From the NCBI GenBank assembly GCA_964536015.1, contig CAZHVS010000001.1, forward strand, positions 310,001 to 374,000: a DNA stretch of 64,000 bases, given 5' to 3'. Below are positions 37,165-46,004 of this stretch, in pieces. The notes beneath the pieces were generated by a model, which saw only the letters and a list, made by a program, of their open reading frames with translations, was not told the DNA's origin and ran no database searches. The first letter of the stretch is position 1, and every line of letters starts with the position of its first letter. Source of the stretch: CAZHVS01 sp964536015. Lineage in GTDB: Bacteria > Bacteroidota > Ignavibacteria > Ignavibacteriales > Ignavibacteriaceae. The position numbers and the translations under genes are program-made.

Positions 37165-37168
37165 CGTG

Positions 37169-37241
37169 TGGAGCTAAGCGGGATCGAACCGCTGACCTTC
37201 TGAATGCCATTCAGACGCTCTCCCAGCTGAGCTATAGCCCC
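37169..37241 (-). tRNA. tRNA-Ala (anticodon GGC)
   Basis: A 73-base tRNA without encoded CCA. The acceptor stem GGGGCTA pairs with TAGCTCC and includes the G3-U70 wobble that identifies alanine tRNAs. The D arm contains AGCTCAGCTGGGAGAGC, the anticodon arm is TCTGA-ATGGCAT-TCAGA with T33 and anticodon GGC, and the T arm is GCGGTTCGATCCCGC. All four stems close. It reads GCC/GCU codons. Confidence 0.97.
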
Positions 37242-37299
37242 ATAAAATTTTATTTTCAATATAAAAGTAATTATTATGCTCTATACAATCAAGATAAAA

Positions 37300-37326
37300 G
37301 AAGCCGAACCTTCGTTCGGCTTCAAA
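37300..37326 (-). terminator. Terminator of the Kelch-repeat gene
   Basis: A 10-base perfect stem, GAAGCCGAAC (37300-37309) with GTTCGGCTTC (37314-37323), has a 4-base loop. On the minus strand it lies 11 bases after the stop at 37335 and is followed by a T-rich stretch. Confidence 0.85.
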
Positions 37327-37334
37327 TAAATGAG

Positions 37335-38993
37335 TTATTTCATCAACATCATTCTCTTAGTCTGAACATAGTTACCAACTTTCAACTGGTATAAATATAT
37401 GCCACTTGCAAGATTTGAAGCATTGAATGTAACATTGTGTAAACCAGCATCCTGCTCGCTATTAATAACGGTAGCAACTTCATTTCCTAAAACATCTATC
37501 ACTTTAATCGATACAAAATTCTTTTCAGGTATTTGATAAGAAATTGTTGTAGAAGGATTAAATGGATTTGGATAATTTTGTTTAAGGATATAAGAAACGA
37601 CGGTCTGAGTATTTACTTCAACAATGTTAGAAATTTTTGAAGTTCCATCAAAGTCAATTTGTTTTAGTCTGTAATAAACTATTCCAGAAACATTTTTATC
37701 TATATAAGTATAGTTTGAAATATTTGTTGTAGTTCCATTTCCACCAACAAAATTAATTGTTGAGAAATTTTTTCCATCCAGGCTTTTCTGAACCTCAAAT
37801 CCTTTATTATTAGTTTCTGTTGCTGTCGACCAAGTTAAAACTACATTGTTACCATTAAGATTGTAAGAGAAGGAAGTTAATTCAACTGGAATCACCACTC
37901 CAAATGCAGCTACGTCAAATCTATCTGTGCCAGCAGCACCAGTTGTAGTTCCGTCAACTGAACCATAACCACCGGGAACAAATATTTTAACTGTATCATT
38001 AACTAATCTTGCTGAACAACCATTAAAAATATTTGATCTCTTGAATGGAATATTATTAATTTCACCAATCCAGGTGTTTGTTGCGGTGTTAAAAATATGA
38101 GTAGTATCATAATATCCACCAGGTCCCCCTTTTTCGCCACATATAATGAAGAAGTAAGAACCATAATATGCACCTCCAGGTCTACTTAAACCTGTCCAAA
38201 CAGTTGGAACATCAGGAGCAGCAGTCCAGGTAATTTGTGAAGCATTCGCACCAATTGTTCCAACATAAGTACTTTTTAGAAAAGCTGTGTTATAACCACC
38301 AGCCATAACTATTTTATTTCCACCAGCAATACCTAGAGCAAAAGTTCTTCTGCCTTGTCCAGTGGGTAGAGAATTTGTAATTGTACCCCAAGTGTTGGTG
38401 TTGACATTATAGTAATAAACATTCAAGTTTGTACCAGATCCCGTATATGGACCACCAATAACAAATATTACACTATCTCCCCAAGCAACAGCGCTATGTC
38501 CAGATAAAGCTAAAGGCATTGTTGCTTTAGAAACCCATGTGCCGGTTGAGGGAGTATATTCATATACTGTGTTATAAGGAGTTGTAGTATTGATTATGGT
38601 TCCTCCACCTAAATAGTATAGTTTTGAACCACACTTTACCATTGCACCTCCTACAACTGCAGTAGGCAGAGGAGTTCCTGTTGTCCAGGTTCCGTTAAGT
38701 TTGTATTTATATATCTCAGTAGTTGCAGCACCGGCACTTGATGGAGCATGAAGATATAATGTATCACCTAACCAGACAGCTTCCTGAAAATATGTAATAA
38801 CAGGGAGAGTTGGATAAGTATATGCAGGATACCAGAATCCCATTATTGCCATAGGTTGATCTGTAATTTGTGGAACAAAGGGTATTCCGGTTGCTTGGAA
38901 ATCATTTGCGCATGCATTTTTGTCCTGTGCAAATAATTGTGTGCCCATTAAAAAGAAGAAAACGAGAAGCAAGAAGTGACGATTTGTCTTCAT
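37335..38993 (-). CDS. Secreted Kelch-repeat protein with T9SS sorting domain
   Basis: A 552-residue secreted protein, counting from the ATG at 38993, which has an AAAGGAAC ribosome binding site and a clean signal peptide (ending GTQLFAQ). A longer frame upstream lacks these. Residues about 60-360 contain Kelch-type repeats (LYYLGGG, YEYTPSTGTWVSKATMPLALSGHSA, VIFVIGGPY, KIVMAGGYN), predicting a beta-propeller. Residues about 365-460 are an Ig-like sandwich of the T9SS-adjacent type (LTSFSYNLNGNNVVLTW, GFEVQKSLDGKNF). The last 80 residues are a sorting domain: NYPNPFNPSTTISYQI, IKVIDVLGNEVATVI, ASGIYLYQLKVG and TKRMMLMK. A surface adhesin or structural role is possible, but there is no direct evidence of function. 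Confidence 0.85.
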   Translation of the reverse strand: MKTNRHFLLLVFFFLMGTQLFAQDKNACANDFQATGIPFVPQITDQPMAIMGFWYPAYTYPTLPVITYFQEAVWLGDTLYLHAPSSAGAATTEIYKYKLNGTWTTGTPLPTAVVGGAMVKCGSKLYYLGGGTIINTTTPYNTVYEYTPSTGTWVSKATMPLALSGHSAVAWGDSVIFVIGGPYTGSGTNLNVYYYNVNTNTWGTITNSLPTGQGRRTFALGIAGGNKIVMAGGYNTAFLKSTYVGTIGANASQITWTAAPDVPTVWTGLSRPGGAYYGSYFFIICGEKGGPGGYYDTTHIFNTATNTWIGEINNIPFKRSNIFNGCSARLVNDTVKIFVPGGYGSVDGTTTGAAGTDRFDVAAFGVVIPVELTSFSYNLNGNNVVLTWSTATETNNKGFEVQKSLDGKNFSTINFVGGNGTTTNISNYTYIDKNVSGIVYYRLKQIDFDGTSKISNIVEVNTQTVVSYILKQNYPNPFNPSTTISYQIPEKNFVSIKVIDVLGNEVATVINSEQDAGLHNVTFNASNLASGIYLYQLKVGNYVQTKRMMLMK

Positions 38994-39084
38994 ATTAGTT
39001 CCTTTTATTTTATTGATGAATGAATAAATAGAAAAATATATACACTTAAAAATTAGAAATTTTTTTAAGATTTCCAAAGAAAAA

Positions 39085-39108
39085 AGCCGACAATAAATTT
39101 TGTCGGCT
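39085..39108 (-). terminator. Terminator of the FG-GAP gene
   Basis: AGCCGACA (39085-39092) pairs with TGTCGGCT (39101-39108) with an 8-base loop. On the minus strand it is followed by a run of T residues. It lies just after the stop at 39120 and upstream of the Kelch gene, so the two genes are probably separate transcription units. Confidence 0.85.
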
Positions 39109-39119
39109 ATATAATATTA

Positions 39120-41711
39120 TTACTTAATTAATAACATCTTCTTTGTAACTATATTTGTTCCAGCTTTTAACCTGTAAAGGTATGTCCCGGAACTAAATTC
39201 ATTTCCATTAAATGAAACAGTATGAGTCCCAGCTTGAACCAATTGGTTAATAAAAATAGCTGCAACTTCCTGTCCGAGAATATTATAAATCCTTAAATCA
39301 ACAATTTCGTCTTTGGGTAATCCAAATTTAATTGTTGTTGTTGGATTAAATGGGTTAGGATAATTCTGTTCAACAAAGAATGAAGAAGGTATAATTCTTT
39401 CATCTTCAATATCTGTTAACTTCTTAACGAAAGTAATAGTAAAAGTATCGATTGAACTAATAACGGTAGATTCGTTACCTTTTGCTAATACAGTCCATTT
39501 AGTAGTAATAGAATCACTTGTGCCCATCCACGATTTGATTGTTGCACCGGTGAAATTATAGAATGTATCTTTAGCTGCAGTACTTAAGAAAGGAGGAGTT
39601 TTTAATAGAATGAATGTATACTTAATTGTATCATTATTCAGGTCAAAAGATTTTGTCCATCTTGCCTGATATGATGTTGTAGTATCGGTGACAATTATTT
39701 TAGCATTGTTTAAAGGATTTTTTAAAAAGAAATATTTTGTCGGAGGTGCAGCAACGTTTGGGGTAAGATCAGCATAATAATTCGGCGTAATCTGGTAACC
39801 ATCATTATATACTGTGGCTGAAGAAGTATACTGTGTTGCAACTCCTTTAGCAGAAATAGGCCATACTGGTTCAGGATTATTATCGAGATCAGAATCACTA
39901 TCAATTCTGAATATTAACGAATCATATCCATCCCACGACATCATATTTGCATCAGCATTTGATGGCCATGCAGGAGATGTTGGTTTTTTCCCAAGTGCTT
40001 TTATCTCTATATATCTACTTTCATATTTTTCACCATTTGCTTTGTAGGTTTCAATATCAAGAGTTATTGGAGTAATTGTGTTACTTCCATCGAGCAATAT
40101 GCATCCAGCACTTAAAGAATCTATTATTTCCATTTGAGTAGTGCCACGGAAGTGACCTACTTTACCACGTACAAGTAATCTATCACCAAGATTGTACACT
40201 GGTCCTCCTCCAGTAACAGAGCCCTTTGTTACATTGATTCCGGCAAAATCATCCTGAATAGTGTAACTAAATCTGTTTGCACTACGAGTGAAGTTAATCG
40301 AATTCACAACTCCAACTACTGTAAGAGTATCATTCAGATGATCAGGTATATAATCGTTGTTAGTATCTTTTCTAGCTTCTGAGATAGAGACAATGTTAGC
40401 AGTCAATCCATCAAGAACAACTATCGGCGCTCTTTCAGCAGTGCAACTAGTATAAACCACTTCTAACCTTGGGTCTGAATCAAGATTTGCTATACAAATT
40501 TCATCAAATCTTCCACCGGTAGAAAGTAATTTACTGTCAATTAAAGAACTCTGATAACTTGATGGAGACGTTATTGTGCCACCTAAATATTTCATCTTTA
40601 CAATTGCCCCATTTGGTGTAGCATCTCGTGTACCGAACACAAAATCAAGCTTACCATCATTATCAATATCACCAGAAGCCCCACCGTATAATCGAGCAGT
40701 ACCGGCAGCACCAATTAATGATGAAACATCAGCAATCTCAGTAGTTTTCAAGGTATCACCTGATTCTTGTAAAAGATATATCTTGGTTGAAGTAGTTCCG
40801 CTCCAGCCAGCAGCAATAATTTCTTTTACATTATCGCCATTTAGATCAACTACGCAGGCAGATTTCCATGTCCCACCAGGAATTACATTTAACTGTGCGG
40901 CATTAATAGTCCAGTTTCCGGAAGCATATTTTACTTTTGTACAAGCACCATTACTGTGAAGTAAATAAATATTACTTCCAATTATTGCCAGGTCATACAG
41001 AACACTAGAGTTAATTCCAGCACCGTGACCATGCTTTTCTAGCGTCCAGGTTGGATTCGGTGTGCCATTATCGGGAACATTGCTTACTGAAATTACTCCA
41101 AAACGATAATTTGATTGTCTGTCACAAAAAACAATTTCTTGTGTTCCATCATTATCCGGGTCAGCAACAAACCATCTAAATGGTCTAAGTTCTTTATTCA
41201 AACTATCAGTAATTGTCCACTGACAATTTGGCAAAGAGTTATTGCCAGATGCAACACCAAGAGCATCTCCGGTAGTATTTCTCTGTTCGAATATGGCAAT
41301 TCTAACTGGATTTGTATTTGTTGCATCAAGATAATTTACGGGTCCCCAGATAATTTCCTTTTTACCATCATTATCAAGATCTGCCCAAGCTAATGCTGGC
41401 CAAGTATTCTGTTTAGGAACGTTGGTTAATGTTGCACTCCAAACAGAATCCCACGTACCTGTTGTAGGATTTAATTCATATTTATAAATGCGTGGAATTA
41501 ATGCATCTGGTGCATCAGCAAAATTTGTATTGACAGCAAAAATTTCAGGACGACCATCATTGTCAAAATCTACTCCTGCTATAATATTATTAAATCCTTC
41601 AGGTTCAATTGTGGGTACAGGAATAGTTGCTTTTCTGTAGAAAATTTCTGTTTGTGCAGATAATGAAAGGCACAAACTTATTATAAATAAAATTAAAAAA
41701 TACTTTTTCAT
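39120..41711 (-). CDS. Secreted FG-GAP repeat protein with OB-like domain and T9SS tail
   Basis: An 863-residue secreted protein with signal peptide (ending LSLSAQ). Residues about 25-430 contain at least six FG-GAP/VCBS-type repeats with calcium-loop patterns: GVDFDNDGRPEIF, WADLDNDGKKEII, VADPDNDGTQEIVF, VVDLNGDNVKEIIA, SGDIDNDGKLDFVF and IANLDSDPRLEVVY, consistent with an integrin-alpha-like propeller. Residues about 455-545 look like an OB-fold strand set (LTVVGVVNSINFTRSANRF, LLVRGKVGHFRGTTQMEII). An Ig-like domain follows at about 665-770. The end is a T9SS sorting module (NYPNPFNPTTTIKFGL, SSGTYLYRLKAG, TKKMLLIK). It starts 9 bases after the NHL-like gene, with an AAGGAAC ribosome binding site, so the two are probably an operon. 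Confidence 0.87.
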   Translation of the reverse strand: MKKYFLILFIISLCLSLSAQTEIFYRKATIPVPTIEPEGFNNIIAGVDFDNDGRPEIFAVNTNFADAPDALIPRIYKYELNPTTGTWDSVWSATLTNVPKQNTWPALAWADLDNDGKKEIIWGPVNYLDATNTNPVRIAIFEQRNTTGDALGVASGNNSLPNCQWTITDSLNKELRPFRWFVADPDNDGTQEIVFCDRQSNYRFGVISVSNVPDNGTPNPTWTLEKHGHGAGINSSVLYDLAIIGSNIYLLHSNGACTKVKYASGNWTINAAQLNVIPGGTWKSACVVDLNGDNVKEIIAAGWSGTTSTKIYLLQESGDTLKTTEIADVSSLIGAAGTARLYGGASGDIDNDGKLDFVFGTRDATPNGAIVKMKYLGGTITSPSSYQSSLIDSKLLSTGGRFDEICIANLDSDPRLEVVYTSCTAERAPIVVLDGLTANIVSISEARKDTNNDYIPDHLNDTLTVVGVVNSINFTRSANRFSYTIQDDFAGINVTKGSVTGGGPVYNLGDRLLVRGKVGHFRGTTQMEIIDSLSAGCILLDGSNTITPITLDIETYKANGEKYESRYIEIKALGKKPTSPAWPSNADANMMSWDGYDSLIFRIDSDSDLDNNPEPVWPISAKGVATQYTSSATVYNDGYQITPNYYADLTPNVAAPPTKYFFLKNPLNNAKIIVTDTTTSYQARWTKSFDLNNDTIKYTFILLKTPPFLSTAAKDTFYNFTGATIKSWMGTSDSITTKWTVLAKGNESTVISSIDTFTITFVKKLTDIEDERIIPSSFFVEQNYPNPFNPTTTIKFGLPKDEIVDLRIYNILGQEVAAIFINQLVQAGTHTVSFNGNEFSSGTYLYRLKAGTNIVTKKMLLIK

Positions 41712-41720
41712 ATTTGTTCC

Positions 41721-43190
41721 TTATTTAAGTAAAGTCATCTTTTTAGTAATCTGTTGATTACCTGATTTAATTGTATAAAAATAAGTTCCTGATGAAAGAT
41801 TTGAAGCATCAAAAGTAAACTTATAAGTTCCTTTTTCAAATTCTGTTGAATTAATCAAATCGGTTACCAATTCACCTTGAATATTAAATACAGAAAGTGA
41901 AATAGAACTTTTTTCTTTCAATGAAAATTCAATTGTGGTAATAGGATTGAATGGATTAGGATAGTTCTGATTTAAAGCAAACTCAGTTGGGATATTTGTT
42001 TCATCTTTTTGAATTCCAACAATAGTCAAAGGAATTACGGGTAGAGTTTGAGTGTAATGCCATTTATCAACTGTCCATCCATAGAAAGATTGATCATATA
42101 GAGCATAATTATTATCAAAATCCATATTATATGTTGAAGCATAACCAGATGCGTTTCCTGGAGTTGTACCGTTAGTTCTGGTTTGATAACTACCAGTCAT
42201 TTGATAATTCCATAGTGCACAATCAATTGTATCCAATCTTGCACCCGTGTTTGGATTTAGCAAATAAATTCTACTAAATTCATAACCACTACCGGTTTGG
42301 AAATTACAAGCACAAGCAACAAAAAGAATATTTTTATCTTTCATAAATTGTAGTCCCCAAGGACCTGGTTTTAATGTGTCGGTTCCATTTGAGGCGATAG
42401 GAGTTTCTGTTACCTGAAAATCAAATCCAGTATAAAGAGTGTATCCTGTTGTTGGACTTCCAATATAGCAATATACTTTTTTAGTTGTATAATTTGAGAC
42501 ATAAACAACCGTTCCTTGTGGGTTGACAGTAATTCCCCTTAGATTTCCTTCTTCTGGTAAAGTAACTGTTGCTAAAGGTGTAGATTGATGGCTTCCACCC
42601 CAATTTGCATCTTGAGAGATACTATTAAAAACCATAAATGTTCCGGGAGTTGTTGGATTGTTTTCAACAACATAAACTCTTCCGTTTGCATCAACATCAA
42701 TAGCCCATAGAGAATCTCCGTTTGTTTCCATTCTGTAAGGAGCAGGTAAAATCGTATCATTTTGAAGCTTGAATACAAGAATACTTCCAGCAGCATCATG
42801 GTTAGGGACATAAATTAAAGAATCAGATGTTACGGCTATATCCATAACAAATTTCATTTCTACATTTTCAAAACCGTTAATCCAGGCTTGTCTGAAACCA
42901 CCAATTCCTGAAGAACCATAACCGTAGTAACCTAGTCTTCCGTTTACAGAATCAGCATTTGCATATCCAACTAGATAACAAGTGTTGTTTGATAATCTTG
43001 TAACTAATGCAACAAAATTGTTTGGTTTTATAACACCGACTGATACTGTATTATAACCAGTCGAATTAGGTTGTTCATCAATTGTTGCATAATCGCAAAG
43101 CCAATCGCCTGGAAAAGTTTGAGAGAAGGAAAAGTTAGTAGTAATTACTGAGAGAAGTAAAACGAATAATAATATGTATAGTCGTTTCAT
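41721..43190 (-). CDS. Secreted NHL/SMP-30-like propeller protein with T9SS tail
   Basis: A 489-residue secreted protein. The ATG at 43190 is preferred because GGAG lies 6 bases upstream and a clean signal peptide follows (MKRLYILLFVLLLSVITTN ... FSQ); a longer frame adds 13 residues without signal character. The body has propeller-like blades of the NHL/SMP-30 kind (SLWAIDVDANGRVYVVENNP, LRGITVNPQGTVVYVSNY, WGLQFMKDKNILFVACAC). The last 85 residues are a T9SS sorting module: NYPNPFNPITTIEFSL, LSVFNIQGELVTDL, SSGTYFYTIKSG and TKKMTLLK. It is the first gene of a pair with the FG-GAP protein. The ligand is unknown. Confidence 0.82.
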   Translation of the reverse strand: MKRLYILLFVLLLSVITTNFSFSQTFPGDWLCDYATIDEQPNSTGYNTVSVGVIKPNNFVALVTRLSNNTCYLVGYANADSVNGRLGYYGYGSSGIGGFRQAWINGFENVEMKFVMDIAVTSDSLIYVPNHDAAGSILVFKLQNDTILPAPYRMETNGDSLWAIDVDANGRVYVVENNPTTPGTFMVFNSISQDANWGGSHQSTPLATVTLPEEGNLRGITVNPQGTVVYVSNYTTKKVYCYIGSPTTGYTLYTGFDFQVTETPIASNGTDTLKPGPWGLQFMKDKNILFVACACNFQTGSGYEFSRIYLLNPNTGARLDTIDCALWNYQMTGSYQTRTNGTTPGNASGYASTYNMDFDNNYALYDQSFYGWTVDKWHYTQTLPVIPLTIVGIQKDETNIPTEFALNQNYPNPFNPITTIEFSLKEKSSISLSVFNIQGELVTDLINSTEFEKGTYKFTFDASNLSSGTYFYTIKSGNQQITKKMTLLK

Positions 43191-43352
43191 AGTGTACTCC
43201 GTATTGTTAATGAATGAGTTTAATTTCAATCGTTACTTTATTAAAAAAAAAAGAAAAATCCAAGTGCTTTTATTAGAAATTTAAAGATTTTTTAACAGAA
43301 TACTTAAAGAATTTTATTTAGAAAGTGATAGTATATTATTAATTTGCATTAT

Positions 43353-44705
43353 ATGAATATTTTTCCAAAGAGTCCTTATTATAAACATATTCTCAAGCTT
43401 TCACTACCTGCAATAGCCGGTCTATCAACACAAATTGTTGTATCAATTGTTGATGCCGCTTTAGTTGGTAGATTAGAACAACCAGAGTATACGCTTGCTG
43501 CAATGGGAATAGGAGTATTAGCGACTTGGGCTGTAGTCAGTTTTTTTTCTAGCTTAGCCACTGGAACACATGTTTTAATTGCAAGAAGATTTGGAAGCAA
43601 AGATTATAATTCTTGTGGGGATGTTTTACATAATTCGATTTTTGTTTCAATTATTATTGGAATAATTATCACTCTTTTAGGAGCTTTTTTTGCAAAAGAT
43701 TTTTCTTACTTCCTAGCAAAAAATCCAACTGTAGGTAAGCTGGCAGGAGAATTCTTATTTTTCAGACTACTTGGTATAACTTTTTTTTTAATTACTGTAT
43801 CATATCGTGGATTTTATTTTGGTATTGGGAACACAAAAATTTTTATGATCTCGGGGATTATGGTAAATCTGCTAAATATAATTTTTAATTACACATTTAT
43901 ATACGGTATGTTTGGCATGCCAAAAATGGGCGTTGCTGGTTCAGGTCTTGGTTCATCATTAGCTACTTTGTGTGATGCAACCTTCTATTTTTTGGTTTCA
44001 TTACACCCAAATTTCCGAAAGAGGTTCAATCTTTATAAAAAGTTTAAAATAATTCCGTCTATTCTCAAGTCCATTTACAATATTTCATTACCGGTTGCAT
44101 TTCAAAGTGTATTTATTTTACTTGGATTTTTATCTTTCATCGCAATAAATGGATTAATTGGAATAGTTGAGCAGGCTTCATCTCAAGCTATTATCAGCAC
44201 TTTGTTTATGTCTTTATTGCCATGTTTTGGTTTTGGAATTGCAGTTCAGACTTTAGTAGGAAATAATATTGGCAATAATAAATTAGTTCTTGCGAAAATT
44301 TATGGATTTGAAACAGCCAAAATTGCAACCTATTACACTCTATTTCTTGGCTTTATTTATATTTTATTTCCAAATTATCTTTTGTTGATTATAACAACCG
44401 AACAAAAAATTATAGACACAGCTATTCCTGCAATGAGAATTGCTGGTTTTGCACAAATATTTTATGCTACAGGAGTTGTTCTTGCAAATGGTCTACAAGC
44501 AATTGGAAAGACAAGATTCGTAATGTTTGCAGAAGTAATAACTAATCTGTTAATCTTTGTGCCATTAGCATATTTTTTAGGTGTTTATCTTGAGTGGGGA
44601 ATTAGAGGAGCTTGGATTGCATTACCAATTTATGTCATTATTTATTCTTCAATTATTTATATAAAATTCAAATTCGGAAACTGGAAGTTCCTGATAAAAT
44701 TGTGA
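43353..44705 (+). CDS. MATE family multidrug/cation exporter
   Basis: A 450-residue inner-membrane protein with 12 predicted helices, in two similar halves, as in NorM/DinF-type MATE exporters. Family features are the start LKLSLPAIAGLSTQIVVSIVDAALVGRL, GTHVLIARRFGSKD after the second helix, and, in the second half, CFGFGIAVQTLVGNNIGNNKL. ATG at 43353 is chosen; a TTG nine bases upstream is in frame. Such proteins export toxic cations or drugs in exchange for sodium or protons. It is convergent with the MFS gene, only 6 bases separating the stops. Confidence 0.92.
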   Translation: MNIFPKSPYYKHILKLSLPAIAGLSTQIVVSIVDAALVGRLEQPEYTLAAMGIGVLATWAVVSFFSSLATGTHVLIARRFGSKDYNSCGDVLHNSIFVSIIIGIIITLLGAFFAKDFSYFLAKNPTVGKLAGEFLFFRLLGITFFLITVSYRGFYFGIGNTKIFMISGIMVNLLNIIFNYTFIYGMFGMPKMGVAGSGLGSSLATLCDATFYFLVSLHPNFRKRFNLYKKFKIIPSILKSIYNISLPVAFQSVFILLGFLSFIAINGLIGIVEQASSQAIISTLFMSLLPCFGFGIAVQTLVGNNIGNNKLVLAKIYGFETAKIATYYTLFLGFIYILFPNYLLLIITTEQKIIDTAIPAMRIAGFAQIFYATGVVLANGLQAIGKTRFVMFAEVITNLLIFVPLAYFLGVYLEWGIRGAWIALPIYVIIYSSIIYIKFKFGNWKFLIKL

Positions 44706-44711
44706 CTATTT

Positions 44712-45890
44712 TTATTCTTTTAAAAACTTTTTTGTAAGAAAAGAAATTATAAAAAAGTTTATTCCTGCAATAATAAATGAGAATCTTAAATTAACCAATC
44801 CGGCAAAAAAGCCTGCACTCAAAGGTCCAATCAAGTTCCCAAGAATATTGAAACTTGTTGCAATACCCATTAATCCGCCTTTTCTATCTTCAACGGAGTT
44901 TTTACTTATTGCTGTAAAAAGAGATGGAATAATAATGCCAGCACTTAAACCAAGGAAGACGTTTGCAATTATTAATAAAACCAGATCATAAATAAAAAAC
45001 TGAACTGCAAAAAATACTGCTGCTCCTAAAGATGCAATTACAAGATTATTTTTAATCCCCGAACTATCAATCTTTTTTCCAAATACCGCCGAAGATATGG
45101 CAGCAAATATTCCAACTATGCTTAGCAATACTCCTGTAATAGTCGGAAGCAGCGATTTGTTAATATTAAAAGTTTCTACATACAAAACAAAGAGAGGTCG
45201 AATAACTGCAATTCCAAAGGCTGAAAGTGTTATTAGTAATCCTAATAATCTTAACTCTTTGTGCCTGAGCAAAAATTTCCAGTTATCTAATGAGCTATAA
45301 TTTTCTTTTGATGATTTTGATTCTTCTTTTTCTACGACAAAGAATGTTACAAAAAAACTGAGAATAAAAATTATTCCTCCGACAATGAAAAACTGTATTC
45401 TGTAGCCAAACATATTGGAAAGAATGCCACCAATTAAAGGTCCGACAATATTACCAGAAGTGCTTGCGGATTGCACTACACCAAGAGCATAACCGGTTTT
45501 TTCTTTTGGAGTATTCGTTGCAATAAGTGCTATTGTAGCAGCATAAAATCCGCTTAATACTCCTTGAAGTATACGAAAGATAAAAAGTTGAACGACATTT
45601 TGAGAAAAACCAAGAAGGATTTGTGAAAGAGCTAGACCGAATACAGCTCGAACGGTCATAGATTTTCTTCCATACTTATCTCCCAGAGATCCCCAAATAG
45701 GGGTTATAAAAAAAGAAATCATGAAGGGCCCTGCAAATACTAGTCCGCTCCAATAAGCAGTATCATTTATGCTCTTTATTCCAAGCTCACGTATAAAAAG
45801 TGGAAGAAACGGAACAACTGAACTTAAACCTGCCATTGCTAAAAACAGGCTTATCCAGATTATGATTAAATTTCTTTTCCAGTATTCCAT
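44712..45890 (-). CDS. MFS multidrug exporter (MdtG-like)
   Basis: A 392-residue, 12-helix major facilitator protein. The loop after TM2 carries motif A (WGSLGDKYGRKSM), and the DHA1 drug-exporter motif C region in TM5 reads GNIVGPLIGGILSNMFG. This resembles MdtG/TetA-type drug:proton antiporters. The ATG at 45890 is preferred over the TTG just upstream. It lies 114 bases downstream of the ABC-2 permease operon on the same strand and could be part of a resistance cluster, but no shared operator is visible before it. Confidence 0.9.
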   Translation of the reverse strand: MEYWKRNLIIIWISLFLAMAGLSSVVPFLPLFIRELGIKSINDTAYWSGLVFAGPFMISFFITPIWGSLGDKYGRKSMTVRAVFGLALSQILLGFSQNVVQLFIFRILQGVLSGFYAATIALIATNTPKEKTGYALGVVQSASTSGNIVGPLIGGILSNMFGYRIQFFIVGGIIFILSFFVTFFVVEKEESKSSKENYSSLDNWKFLLRHKELRLLGLLITLSAFGIAVIRPLFVLYVETFNINKSLLPTITGVLLSIVGIFAAISSAVFGKKIDSSGIKNNLVIASLGAAVFFAVQFFIYDLVLLIIANVFLGLSAGIIIPSLFTAISKNSVEDRKGGLMGIATSFNILGNLIGPLSAGFFAGLVNLRFSFIIAGINFFIISFLTKKFLKE

Positions 45891-46004
45891 CAATTTATTA
45901 AAATTTGCGGAACAAACTTAAGAATGGAGAAAGTTGTAACAAAATTTTTTATAGTTTATTGGAAAAATATAATTAATCCAAAATATATTTATTTCTCTTC
46001 TTAC

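Noticed and set aside
40576..40959. 127-codon frame opposite the FG-GAP gene
   Set aside because: Shadow of the FG-GAP repeats on the other strand; no independent support.
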